The position numbers and the translations under genes are program-made. Under the pieces are notes generated by a model. It saw only the letters and a list, made by a program, of their open reading frames with translations. It was not told the origin of the DNA and did not search any database. This document shows positions 42,570 to 49,677 of a stretch of 64,000 nt of DNA, piece after piece; position 1 is the first letter of the stretch; each line of letters begins with the position of its first letter. The stretch is from positions 1 through 64,000 of IMG/VR virus record IMGVR_UViG_3300027996_000023. One strand, written 5' to 3'. Source of the stretch: a virus.

Positions 42570-42956
42570 ATGGCTGAGTGCGATATTGAAAAAAATAAGC
42601 TTATCTTTAAGAGTGCGATAGGCAAAATAATTTCTGTTCCATTCTCTGCTAATACTTCTGAGGATTTCTTTCTCCAGGTATTGTCGCATATTATGGTAAC
42701 AAAATTTAATTACTTTATAAAAAAAGTAAATGCAGATCAGTTTAATTGTCTGCGGTTTTTTAATCCCTACAAAGGTTCGCATGGATGCTTGCAAGATAAG
42801 TGGGGGCACAAGTGCCAGATGCATATTAGGCCACGAAATTTTGAGGATTTGCTTGTGTTGATGCATAGAATAGGGTTCGATGTTAAGTTGATTTTTGATG
42901 GCCAAGAATATGAAAAAGATATCTTTCATAAAGTTTGGTCAATAACAGCTCTATGA
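42570..42956 (+). CDS. Hypothetical protein, 128 aa
   Basis: Start taken at 42570 (MAECDIEKNKLIFKSAIGKI) to avoid overlap; an earlier ATG at 42498 is possible and would add 24 residues. Contains HGCLQDKWGHKCQMHIRPRN, a Cys/His-rich stretch. Stop overlaps the next gene's start. Unknown function. Confidence 0.6.
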   Translation: MAECDIEKNKLIFKSAIGKIISVPFSANTSEDFFLQVLSHIMVTKFNYFIKKVNADQFNCLRFFNPYKGSHGCLQDKWGHKCQMHIRPRNFEDLLVLMHRIGFDVKLIFDGQEYEKDIFHKVWSITAL

Positions 42957-43780
42957 TGGATATTTCAGATTTAAAAATAAGGATATTAATATCTTTTAGT
43001 GGTGGAGAGAGCTCTGCCTTTATGCTTATTCAGCTATGGAATAGGTATAAAAACAGGCTTGATGTGGAAATATTAGTATGCTTTGCTAATACTGGGGATG
43101 AAGAAGAAGAAACCTTGATTTTTGTAGAAAAAGTCTCCAAGGTTTATTCAATTCCCGTTACATGGTTAGAGGCTTATGTTTCTCCTGTAATGGGTTTAGG
43201 GGTAATGCCTGTAATTGTAGACTTCGACATTGCATCAAGGGATGGTGCTCCCCTGTTAGATCAATCTGAAAAAGTAGGGGCTTGTGGAATATCCACTCCC
43301 CACTGTACTAGGGATTTAAAAATAAGATGCATACAAAAATATGCTAAGGCTTATTTTGAAAAACAACCCTTTTATACTGCTATGGGGATGCGATTTGACG
43401 AGCAAATAAGGATCGACTGGGATAGGGCTAATCGAGAAAGGTTTATATATCCTCTTGTAAATACCTTTAGGGTGTACAAAGCAGATGTTAGAACCTACTG
43501 GAGAAAGCATAAAGAAAAATATGGATGGAGGCTTAATTTGCAGCCACATCAAGGAAATTGTGTGTTGTGCCATAAAAAAGAAGAGCGGAAGCTTGTAAGG
43601 CTTATTCGAGAAAAGCCTTGTAGGGCTATATTTAGAATGACCCTTACTCTTGTGTCAGCTACAGATGAATATGATATGTATAGAGGGCACTGTGACATTT
43701 GGGATTTATTAGAAAAAGCGAAGTCGGATACTCCGGAGGATTTATTCTCATCTTTTGGTGGCTCTTGTTTTTGCGGTTAA
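42953..43780 (+). CDS. PP-loop enzyme, PAPS reductase-like
   Basis: 275 aa from ATG at 42953 (MMDISDLKIR). PP-loop ISFSGGESSAFML near residue 13, the typical LVCFANTGDEEEETLIFVEKV strand, a cysteine in CGISTPHCTRDLK, and C-terminal cysteines NCVLCHKKEE and GGSCFCG that could hold iron-sulfur or zinc. The family (PAPS reductase / adenine nucleotide alpha hydrolase) activates a substrate with ATP; members act in sulfur metabolism, tRNA thiolation and DNA modification. Here the next gene is a second PP-loop enzyme, so a two-enzyme pathway is likely. Substrate unknown. Confidence 0.82.
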   Translation: MMDISDLKIRILISFSGGESSAFMLIQLWNRYKNRLDVEILVCFANTGDEEEETLIFVEKVSKVYSIPVTWLEAYVSPVMGLGVMPVIVDFDIASRDGAPLLDQSEKVGACGISTPHCTRDLKIRCIQKYAKAYFEKQPFYTAMGMRFDEQIRIDWDRANRERFIYPLVNTFRVYKADVRTYWRKHKEKYGWRLNLQPHQGNCVLCHKKEERKLVRLIREKPCRAIFRMTLTLVSATDEYDMYRGHCDIWDLLEKAKSDTPEDLFSSFGGSCFCG

Positions 43781-43789
43781 ATAAAAAAA

Positions 43790-44704
43790 ATGCAATTATC
43801 TATACTTGAATGCTTGGAAGATTCTTGGAGGTATCAAGACAAGAATGTTATGATAGGACTAAGCGGAGGGATTAATTCTGCTGCTGTTCTGGTGTATCTT
43901 GTAAATTACGTACCCAAGGATGAGTGGCCTGACGTTTTGCATTTGTACTATGCTCATTTTGAAGAGCATAGTCCAGATACTATGGATTTTGTATTGGCCT
44001 TGGTAAAGTACGCTAAAGATCACTTTAAAAAGGTTGTCTTTGAGATGACTGAAAATAGTGTGAACAGATACTTTATTGATGCTGGTATGATTCCACATCC
44101 TACTCGGTCTACCTGTACTGGAATATTGAAAATCTTTCCTATGGCTGAGTATATGCATGACAATAAGATCGATGTAGATTTAGTGGGCTATGTTAGGGAG
44201 GATAAGAGTCGCATTAAGCGGCAGAAAAAATACATTGAGTCCAAGAAGAAAAACAGGACTGGCAAAGGGAAGGCTATGAAGAAAAAAGAGCACCCTATAG
44301 CCCATCTTAGCGATGAAGATTGTTTTTCCTTGGTTGAGAAGCATCTTGGTCCTGGTGTGGTGCCGGATATATATAAGATAAAATGGAATGACAAAAGGAT
44401 TATTCCATTCTTGAAGTGCCATAAAGAATTTATACCCCAAGACCAATACAAAGTTGTAATGGCTTATGCTAGGGCTGGGTACAATATAAAAAAACACTCT
44501 TACAGGGTGTTTGACCATAATAATTGCTTGCCTTGTAAGAACATGCAAAGCTGGCAGCTATACATGGTAAAGCTTTTCTACCCTAAGAAATTTGAGAGGG
44601 CTATAGAAACTGCCGAACAGTTAGGGCAGTTCTGGGGGAGAAATGCTGACGAAATGAGTAGAGCTGGACAGGACGCTTCTTGTTCTTTTTGCCAGATGGA
44701 TTAA
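43790..44704 (+). CDS. Second PP-loop ATPase with C-terminal cysteines
   Basis: 304 aa. PP-loop VMIGLSGGINSAAVLVYL near residue 21, then a long region with a basic insertion (RQKKYIESKKKNRTGKGKAM, residues about 145-165). C-terminal cysteine pairs are CLPCKNMQSWQLYM near residue 252 and CSFCQMD at the end, as in thiolation or deazapurine-type enzymes. It follows its sister gene after 10 bp. The shared layout (PP-loop plus late CxxC) suggests joint work on a nucleotide or RNA/DNA base; no single family can be assigned by eye. Confidence 0.75.
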   Translation: MQLSILECLEDSWRYQDKNVMIGLSGGINSAAVLVYLVNYVPKDEWPDVLHLYYAHFEEHSPDTMDFVLALVKYAKDHFKKVVFEMTENSVNRYFIDAGMIPHPTRSTCTGILKIFPMAEYMHDNKIDVDLVGYVREDKSRIKRQKKYIESKKKNRTGKGKAMKKKEHPIAHLSDEDCFSLVEKHLGPGVVPDIYKIKWNDKRIIPFLKCHKEFIPQDQYKVVMAYARAGYNIKKHSYRVFDHNNCLPCKNMQSWQLYMVKLFYPKKFERAIETAEQLGQFWGRNADEMSRAGQDASCSFCQMD

Positions 44705-44712
44705 CTAAACAT

Positions 44713-44733
44713 CAAGAGCTTGGTTAACTCTTG
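44713..44733 (+). terminator. Weak hairpin after the second PP-loop gene
   Basis: CAAGAG (44713-44718), 9-nt loop, CTCTTG (44728-44733), then TTT. Weak terminator or processing hairpin just before the Csx3-like gene. Confidence 0.35.
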
Positions 44734-44777
44734 TTTCCACTTTAATAAGGATTTTTTAACCAAATAAATTTATAGTT

Positions 44778-45074
44778 ATGACTACGTACAACATAAAACT
44801 GGATGGGGATACCCTAACAATTGGGTTTAACCCACAAAAACCAGCTACTAACGACACCATCGTAAAAGATGCTCTGTCTCAAATGTCTAATGTAGACTGT
44901 AGCGGATTGCCACTTTTGAAAATTTCTGGCCCTGCATCCTTGCCTGTTTCTATGGTTATTGCGCATAGCGTATGCCATATAGTGGGGGCAGTAGCTTGCT
45001 ACGACCCTAAGCTTGGGAAGTTTGTGGTAGCCATTAGCCATAACCCTGATTACAAAGTAGGGGATTTGGTGTAA
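44778..45074 (+). CDS. csx3: Csx3/Crn3-like ring nuclease (candidate anti-CRISPR)
   Basis: 98 aa, the size of stand-alone Csx3. The second half, SGPASLPVSMVIAHSVCHIV then GAVACYDPKLGKFVVAISHN and YKVGDLV, follows the Csx3 pattern: a G-x-A/x-LPxxMxxAHxxxH helix, a YDPxLG loop and a final V-x-SHxPxYxVGD. Csx3 (Crn3) is known to degrade cyclic tetra-adenylate, the alarm signal of type III CRISPR. The aspartate of YDPKLG and the histidine of the AHxxxH helix are present; the usual Arg two after the Asp is Lys. I saw no CRISPR genes here, so a phage copy would serve as an anti-CRISPR (inference). Has the ATAGTT-ATG context. Confidence 0.82.
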   Translation: MTTYNIKLDGDTLTIGFNPQKPATNDTIVKDALSQMSNVDCSGLPLLKISGPASLPVSMVIAHSVCHIVGAVACYDPKLGKFVVAISHNPDYKVGDLV

Positions 45075-45087
45075 TTGGCTTGGAGGG

Positions 45088-45115
45088 GTGCGCATTCCTA
45101 AAACGCACATTTTTT
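45088..45115 (+). terminator. Intrinsic terminator after the Csx3-like gene
   Basis: GTGCG, 11-nt loop, CGCAC, followed by ATTTTTT. Together with the upstream hairpin it brackets the Csx3-like gene. Confidence 0.6.
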
Positions 45116-45135
45116 AACACTTTAAAATTACAGTT

Positions 45136-45465
45136 ATGAATATCAAAATGTTTAAAAACGGTTGGAGAGAATACAATAAAATAAAGGAGGATAAAGACAT
45201 GACTCCCCCTACTGATGTTTTAGTTATGTCAGATGGGCTTTTTATTACCTCTGAGGACAAAGAGGCAGTAAAAGAATACATTAACAAACTTCAAGCAAAG
45301 TACGAATGCTTTGCATCATCTCCTATTGCTGAAGAATATGCATGGTACCAGTCACTTCTTAGAGAGCGCAGCGCAGAAGGCGCATCGTATGAGTCCTTGG
45401 CATCTATTAATGAACAGATTAGAAAGGTGCAGCAAGAAGCGGAAAAATTAGGGATAAAGCTGTGA
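45136..45465 (+). CDS. Hypothetical protein, 109 aa
   Basis: MNIKMFKNGWREYNKIKEDK... with a central PTDVLVMSDGLFITSEDKE strand-helix and a C-terminal helix (SINEQIRKVQQEAEKLGIKL). Stop TGA overlaps the next gene's GTG start by 3-4 bp. Unknown; position between a ring nuclease and a lysin. Confidence 0.64.
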   Translation: MNIKMFKNGWREYNKIKEDKDMTPPTDVLVMSDGLFITSEDKEAVKEYINKLQAKYECFASSPIAEEYAWYQSLLRERSAEGASYESLASINEQIRKVQQEAEKLGIKL

Positions 45466-45905
45466 ATATCCTTAAAATATTAACTGTGCTCATGCTCCTA
45501 CCCTTTTACTCCATAGGGCAGAAGTATGAGCATGTTAAAAAATATATTGATAGGGTTATGCCCTATGCTGTTCTTGTGCAGCAAAAATACAATGTTCCGA
45601 TTTGCATTACTATTGGGGTGGCTGCTATGGAATCTGGATGGGGAAGATCTAATGTATCCAAGGTTCATTGCAACCATTTAGGACTAAAAGGGTCAAAAGG
45701 TTACATGAGCTTTGGCTCGGATAAGGAAGGATTTTTGTATTTTGGTAGACTACTTGGTAATAGTAGAAGATACAAAGGGCTACAGTACATAAGGGACTAC
45801 AAGACATATTGTATCGAATTGTCTTGTCTTGGATATAACAAACGGGAGGAATATGCTCCTGGCTTAATTCAACTGATCGACCAGTTTAACCTCAACGAAT
45901 TATGA
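45462..45905 (+). CDS. Secreted glucosaminidase-type lysin
   Basis: 147 aa, GTG start coupled to the previous stop. Signal peptide MNILKILTVLMLLPFYSIGQ, then a glucosaminidase (PF01832-like) domain: YNVPICITIGVAAMESGWGR with the catalytic Glu in AMESGWG, KVHCNHLGLKG, and EGFLYFGRLL. It would cut peptidoglycan glycan strands after Sec export, without needing a holin. The genome has a second hydrolase, an amidase, elsewhere (52049-52822). Confidence 0.85.
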   Translation: MNILKILTVLMLLPFYSIGQKYEHVKKYIDRVMPYAVLVQQKYNVPICITIGVAAMESGWGRSNVSKVHCNHLGLKGSKGYMSFGSDKEGFLYFGRLLGNSRRYKGLQYIRDYKTYCIELSCLGYNKREEYAPGLIQLIDQFNLNEL

Positions 45906-47041
45906 AAAAAATAGTTCTCAGCTTATTTAACGGGATGAATTGCATAGGATGCGCTCTTGATAGAATTGGCATTGATGCAATTATTTATGGTAGCGAGATA
46001 GATAAGTTTGCTACCCAAGTTTCAGATGCCCTGTTTCCTGATACTGTAAATTTGGGGGATGTTAGATCGGTTATACCTGCTATGGAGTTGGAGTTGTTGT
46101 CTGGGAATATAGACACTATAGACATTATTGCTGCTGGTTCTCCCTGCCAAGGGTTTTCTTTTGCTGGCAAGCAATTGAATTTTGAGGACGAGAGAAGTAT
46201 CTTATTTTTTGAGTTTATAAAGATACTTGAGTGGTGCCGGGTTAAAGTGAACCCTAATGTCAAGTTTCTTTTGGAAAACGTTTCCATGAAAAAAGAGCAC
46301 CAAGACATTATTACTCGCTTGGTAGGAATCGAACCTATTGTGATAAACTCTAACCTTGTTAGTGCTCAAAACCGCAAGAGGTTGTACTGGACTAACATAG
46401 GTGCCACCTCAGCTAATTTGTTTGGAGTTTTAGAACCAGGTATAAGACAACCTAAGGATCTGGGAATAACTCTCCAAGACATTCTCCAAAGCAATGTGGA
46501 TAAAAAGTATTATTTAAGCCTAAAAGGTATTGACTTCATAACTAAACCTATGAGGTTGGCTAAAAAATACACTGCCATTAATGGGAAAAAGAGTTTGACC
46601 TTAACAGCTAATGGTCAGAAAAACTGGACAGGAACTTTTATAAGTGACAGGAAAGGTAATGTAAAAAACAACCAAAACAAGGCTTCGTGCCTAACGGTTG
46701 GGGGCAATGGCAATGGCAATCATAGTGACATGGATGTTATTGTTTTTATTCAACAAAAAGCCAGAGGGTTTAACAAAGGAGGAGAGCATTCAGAAAAAGC
46801 TCCTACGCTAACCTCAAACTCTTGGCAGCAAAACAATCATCTACATTTCGCTGACACAATCCGAAGGTTGACTCCAAGGGAATGTGGAAGGCTGCAAACT
46901 TTTACTGAAGAAGAGCTGGATGTTATACTCAATTGTGGAGTAAGCGATAGTCAGCTATATAAAATGTTCGGAAACGGATGGACTGTTTCTGTTATTTCTT
47001 GGATATTAACACACTTGCTATGGACAACAGAAAGAAAGTAA
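45902..47041 (+). CDS. dcm: DNA cytosine-C5 methyltransferase
   Basis: 379 aa with the ordered C5-MTase motifs: I, LSLFNGMNCIGCAL at the N-terminus; IV, AAGSPCQGFSFAG with the catalytic Cys of PCQ; VI, FLLENVS; VIII, AQNRKRLYWTNIG; X, GNGWTVSVISWIL. A target-recognition region lies between VIII and IX (about residues 165-310). Motif I with 'LFNG/LFDG' recalls phage and DNMT3-like enzymes. Presumably protects phage DNA from restriction; the target site cannot be read from sequence. Overlaps the lysin by 4 bp. Confidence 0.93.
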   Translation: MKKIVLSLFNGMNCIGCALDRIGIDAIIYGSEIDKFATQVSDALFPDTVNLGDVRSVIPAMELELLSGNIDTIDIIAAGSPCQGFSFAGKQLNFEDERSILFFEFIKILEWCRVKVNPNVKFLLENVSMKKEHQDIITRLVGIEPIVINSNLVSAQNRKRLYWTNIGATSANLFGVLEPGIRQPKDLGITLQDILQSNVDKKYYLSLKGIDFITKPMRLAKKYTAINGKKSLTLTANGQKNWTGTFISDRKGNVKNNQNKASCLTVGGNGNGNHSDMDVIVFIQQKARGFNKGGEHSEKAPTLTSNSWQQNNHLHFADTIRRLTPRECGRLQTFTEEELDVILNCGVSDSQLYKMFGNGWTVSVISWILTHLLWTTERK

Positions 47042-47325
47042 ACGACTTAATTAGTAGGGCTTGGAATGCTCTACAGGAGATTGGTTTTGTGGAAAAGACA
47101 GATCTTGACGAGGGTTTTGAATTACTTGCGAGAGGCAGGTTCCGGATTATGATTTCTAAACAGAACAAATCTGGGAAAACTACAGATGTGTACCTAAATA
47201 ACTGGATAACGTTTATTCGGTACGCTGTACATAAAGCCAAGTTTGAACCCGGCATTTGGGATTACAAGATGAAAAGGATTTATCACAAAAAATGTATTCA
47301 CACAATAGTCTATGAAAGAAACTGA
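47020..47325 (+). CDS. Hypothetical protein, 101 aa
   Basis: Start taken at 47020 (MDNRKKVNDLISRAWNALQE) inside the methyltransferase end; an earlier ATG exists. Basic, alpha/beta (RGRFRIMISKQNKSGKTTDV). Overlaps the next gene by 14 bp. No family recognised. Confidence 0.6.
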   Translation: MDNRKKVNDLISRAWNALQEIGFVEKTDLDEGFELLARGRFRIMISKQNKSGKTTDVYLNNWITFIRYAVHKAKFEPGIWDYKMKRIYHKKCIHTIVYERN

Positions 47326-47719
47326 ATCGCTATCTCTTATGAGTCAATTTCAGTTTAGTCCCGATGGTAACGTAGAAGTTATGATTAATCTGGGTATAAA
47401 TGGCTCGTACATTAAACTTATGTTTTACTTCAGAAAGGACGAGGAGGGTTTTCTTCTCTGCGACTACTACAAAGAATTTCTCCCTGGAGAACTAGGAAGA
47501 AAAGTTCAAACTATAATTAAGGTGGATGTTCGCAAGCTTGTAGATAATAGCAGCATAGGTGTTGCCATTGACGAGGCTTGGATGGGGCACTATAGAGATG
47601 AAGTCCTAGCCAAGCAGATAGCTGCAAAAGAAGAAGATCTGGCAAGGCTCTGGGGTCTTAGAAAGCAGATGACTCCTTCGTATAAAATTATTAAACAAGC
47701 CCCAACGGCCGAAAAATAA
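47312..47719 (+). CDS. Hypothetical protein, 135 aa, with shared C-terminal tag
   Basis: MKETESLSLMSQFQFSPDGN... beta-rich first half, helical second half (DEVLAKQIAAKEEDLARLWG). Ends KQAPTAEK, a peptide repeated at the end of the next three proteins. Body not recognised. Confidence 0.68.
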   Translation: MKETESLSLMSQFQFSPDGNVEVMINLGINGSYIKLMFYFRKDEEGFLLCDYYKEFLPGELGRKVQTIIKVDVRKLVDNSSIGVAIDEAWMGHYRDEVLAKQIAAKEEDLARLWGLRKQMTPSYKIIKQAPTAEK

Positions 47720-47725
47720 ATAAGG

Positions 47726-48208
47726 ATGAAATCAAAAATTTTAGAACTCCTAGCCACTAAAGAGGGCAAAAATATTGTCCTAGCTTTGGAGTTGGCCAAG
47801 GGGCAAAAGATTGAGTTAGGGGCATTGGATTTATCTTTTGCAAACCTAAAAGGGGCTAACCTAAAAGGGGCTAACCTTATCGGGGCTAACCTTAGAGGTG
47901 CTGACCTAGAAGGGGCTAACCTTATCGGGGCTGACCTAGAAGGGGCTGACCTTATCGGGGCTGACCTTAGAGGTGCTGAACTTAGAGGGGCTAACCTAGT
48001 AGGGGCTAACCTTAGAGGGGCTAACCTAGTAGGGGCTAACCTTAGAGGGGCTAACCTTAGAGGGGCTAACCTATTCTTAGCTGACCTCAAAGGGGCTGAC
48101 CTAGAAGGGGCTAACCTTGAAGGAGCTAACCTTAAAGGCGCTGATCTTAGAGGTACAATTTTAGAAGGTTTAAAAATAAACCAAGCCCCAACGGGCGAAA
48201 AAAAATAA
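47726..48208 (+). CDS. Pentapeptide-repeat protein
   Basis: 160 aa. Residues about 30-145 are A(N/D)L-x-G pentapeptides (GANLKGANLIGANLRGADLE...), which fold as a right-handed beta helix. The DNA is a nearly perfect tandem repeat of 15 bp (GGGGCTAACCTTAGA-like), a sign of recent expansion. Some family members mimic DNA and protect or inhibit gyrase, so a role against DNA-directed host factors is possible. Carries the shared tail APTGEKK. Confidence 0.9.
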   Translation: MKSKILELLATKEGKNIVLALELAKGQKIELGALDLSFANLKGANLKGANLIGANLRGADLEGANLIGADLEGADLIGADLRGAELRGANLVGANLRGANLVGANLRGANLRGANLFLADLKGADLEGANLEGANLKGADLRGTILEGLKINQAPTGEKK

Positions 48209-48211
48209 ATC

Positions 48212-48397
48212 ATGAATCCAAAAAATATGACTAGGGTAATTGTTCAGATAGGGCAATTTGTAGATTTTGCTTTCTACAAAGACGGTTTATACAAAATAGG
48301 GAAAGACTACTATAAACCTAGTCAAATAAATAGTTGGGCTAGTATTAGCCAACTAAAACAATTTTTAACCCATGCCCCAACGGCCGAAAAAAAATAA
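48212..48397 (+). CDS. Hypothetical protein, 61 aa, with shared C-terminal tag
   Basis: MNPKNMTRVIVQIGQFVDFA..., small beta-rich fold (YKIGKDYYKPSQINSWASIS) ending HAPTAEKK. Starts 4 bp after the pentapeptide gene. Body unknown. Confidence 0.66.
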   Translation: MNPKNMTRVIVQIGQFVDFAFYKDGLYKIGKDYYKPSQINSWASISQLKQFLTHAPTAEKK

Positions 48398-48400
48398 GAG

Positions 48401-48634
48401 ATGGATTTTAAAAAACTAGAGATTAGCCCCAACAAAATTAGTTGGGAAACCAACAGCAATTTTATTGTGTATCAAACAGAAGTTTTAAATCACGGGGAAT
48501 ATGTATCCGTACTAAAAAAAACCCTTATACATGGGGAAATCAAAAGTGTTGATTTAGTCCATATTCCAAATGCACTACTAGACAAAATAAAATTTTTAAA
48601 CCAAGCCCCAACGGGCGAAAAAAATAATTATTAG
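48401..48634 (+). CDS. Hypothetical protein, 77 aa, with shared C-terminal tag
   Basis: MDFKKLEISPNKISWETNSN... beta-rich protein ending NQAPTGEKNNY; the last residues differ because the stop was shifted. Followed by degenerate copies of the pentapeptide coding sequence and of the tail element. Confidence 0.64.
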   Translation: MDFKKLEISPNKISWETNSNFIVYQTEVLNHGEYVSVLKKTLIHGEIKSVDLVHIPNALLDKIKFLNQAPTGEKNNY

Positions 48635-48738
48635 AAGGGTTATTAGAAGGGTTATTAGAAAAAGCTCTAACGGGCTAAAAATAGACGAAAACCAATTTTA
48701 GAAGGAACTATTAAGTAGCTTGATTCACACAAGCAGAA
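48635..48738 (+). pseudogene. Decayed pentapeptide/tail remnant
   Basis: Contains three TTATTAGAAGGG-like direct repeats, a degenerate tail copy (AAAGCTCTAACGGGC) and AATTTTAGAAGGAACTATTAAG, which matches the ILEG end of the pentapeptide gene. No intact frame. It appears to be the remains of a further repeat-tail cassette. Confidence 0.5.
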
Positions 48739-48776
48739 AAAACTCGCAACGATTATTCGCTGCGAGTTTTTTTTTA
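48739..48776. terminator. Bidirectional terminator between converging modules
   Basis: AACTCGCA (48741-48748), 12-nt loop, TGCGAGTT (48761-48768), with A-run before and T-run after. Works for rightward RNA from module D and for leftward RNA from module E. Confidence 0.88.
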
Positions 48777-48780
48777 TTTA

Positions 48781-49677
48781 CTAAAACGGTAGGTCATCTG
48801 CCATATTAACCTCTTCTTTGTATGTTCCATCCTCTTTTAATAGGAATGCTTTGTCTCCAAGGCCGTTAAGGTAGCCCTGTAAATTACTTATCAAGAGCAG
48901 CTTTGTGTCAAAGTCTGGAATATCCGACACTATTCTCCTGGCTATCAATCCCCAGTTATCAATAACAGATTTCTCTGTTTTGTAAGTATTTTTTACCCCC
49001 TCAAGTATTTGGTCCGATTTGCTCATTTCCTTTTTGGGAGCATTAGAAGTATTAGAAGCGTTATCACCTATCACTTGAGCTGAAGTCCATTTCTGTCCTG
49101 TGAATATTTCGTAGATGTTGTGAATTTCGTTTTCAAAAAACTCATCTCTCTCAGATCGATCATAGGAATACTCTTGTATTCCCATTGCGTCCTTTTTGGT
49201 GGGAGTTTTTATTGTAGCAGGTACAGATTGAAAATCCTTTGTTTCTGGATTCCACCCATACTTCCACTTAATCAGGTAGTCTTTTGTTTCCCCTCCATTG
49301 TATAGGAAAATCTTTAAGTACCCATCCTTCTCCCATACAGACACTTTAATAGTATGTGGGTTTTCTACAGACGAAAGTGAGTTAATTAGCTGGTCAGTGT
49401 TTCTGTTGTCCCTTCTGAGGGATAGTATCATTTCTTGCGGATCTGAGTCTGGGTCAAAAAATGTAATTTCATAAGACCAGTAGGCTCTCCACTTGTGGTG
49501 AGGCTGTGGCTTATTTAGTTTTTTGACTATGTTGGTGATTTGGCCGGACACGGCTCCTATAAAATGTTTTGTTCCGGACTTTGTGTAGCACAAGCCTTTT
49601 TTTTTGTCCTTGTCTGAAGGATCTGTGATCTGGAGATACATTCTCTTCCCTCCTTCTTTTAGTGGTTCTAATCCCAT
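48781..49677 (-). CDS. ssb: Single-stranded DNA-binding-like protein
   Basis: 298 aa ending NMADDLPF. An acidic tail closed by a DLPF-type tetrapeptide is the protein-docking tip of bacterial and phage SSBs. The body starts MGLEPLKEGGKRMYLQITDP, has beta-rich segments with aromatic and basic residues (WRAYWSYEITFFDPDSD, IKVSVWEKDGYLKIFLYNGG) consistent with an OB-like fold, then a flexible Asn/Ser linker. It closes the replication operon. The body alone would not identify it; the tail and the context do. Confidence 0.66.
   Translation of the reverse strand: MGLEPLKEGGKRMYLQITDPSDKDKKKGLCYTKSGTKHFIGAVSGQITNIVKKLNKPQPHHKWRAYWSYEITFFDPDSDPQEMILSLRRDNRNTDQLINSLSSVENPHTIKVSVWEKDGYLKIFLYNGGETKDYLIKWKYGWNPETKDFQSVPATIKTPTKKDAMGIQEYSYDRSERDEFFENEIHNIYEIFTGQKWTSAQVIGDNASNTSNAPKKEMSKSDQILEGVKNTYKTEKSVIDNWGLIARRIVSDIPDFDTKLLLISNLQGYLNGLGDKAFLLKEDGTYKEEVNMADDLPF

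Larger units (their letters stand above)
47696..48684 (+). repeat. Repeated gene-end element encoding the tail (Q/H)APT(A/G)EKK
   Basis: Copies at 47696-47719, 48181-48208, 48371-48397, 48601-48634 and a decayed one at 48659-48684. Core GCCCCAACGG(C/G)C followed by GAAAAA and a stop. The core can fold as GCC(C)-CAAC-(G)GGC. Each intact copy ends a reading frame. Confidence 0.8.

Noticed and set aside
47590-48213. Minus-strand ORF of 207 aa over the pentapeptide gene
   Set aside because: Its repeats (LAPLRSAP) are the antisense reading of the A(N/D)LxG repeats; the plus-strand pentapeptide protein is the real one.
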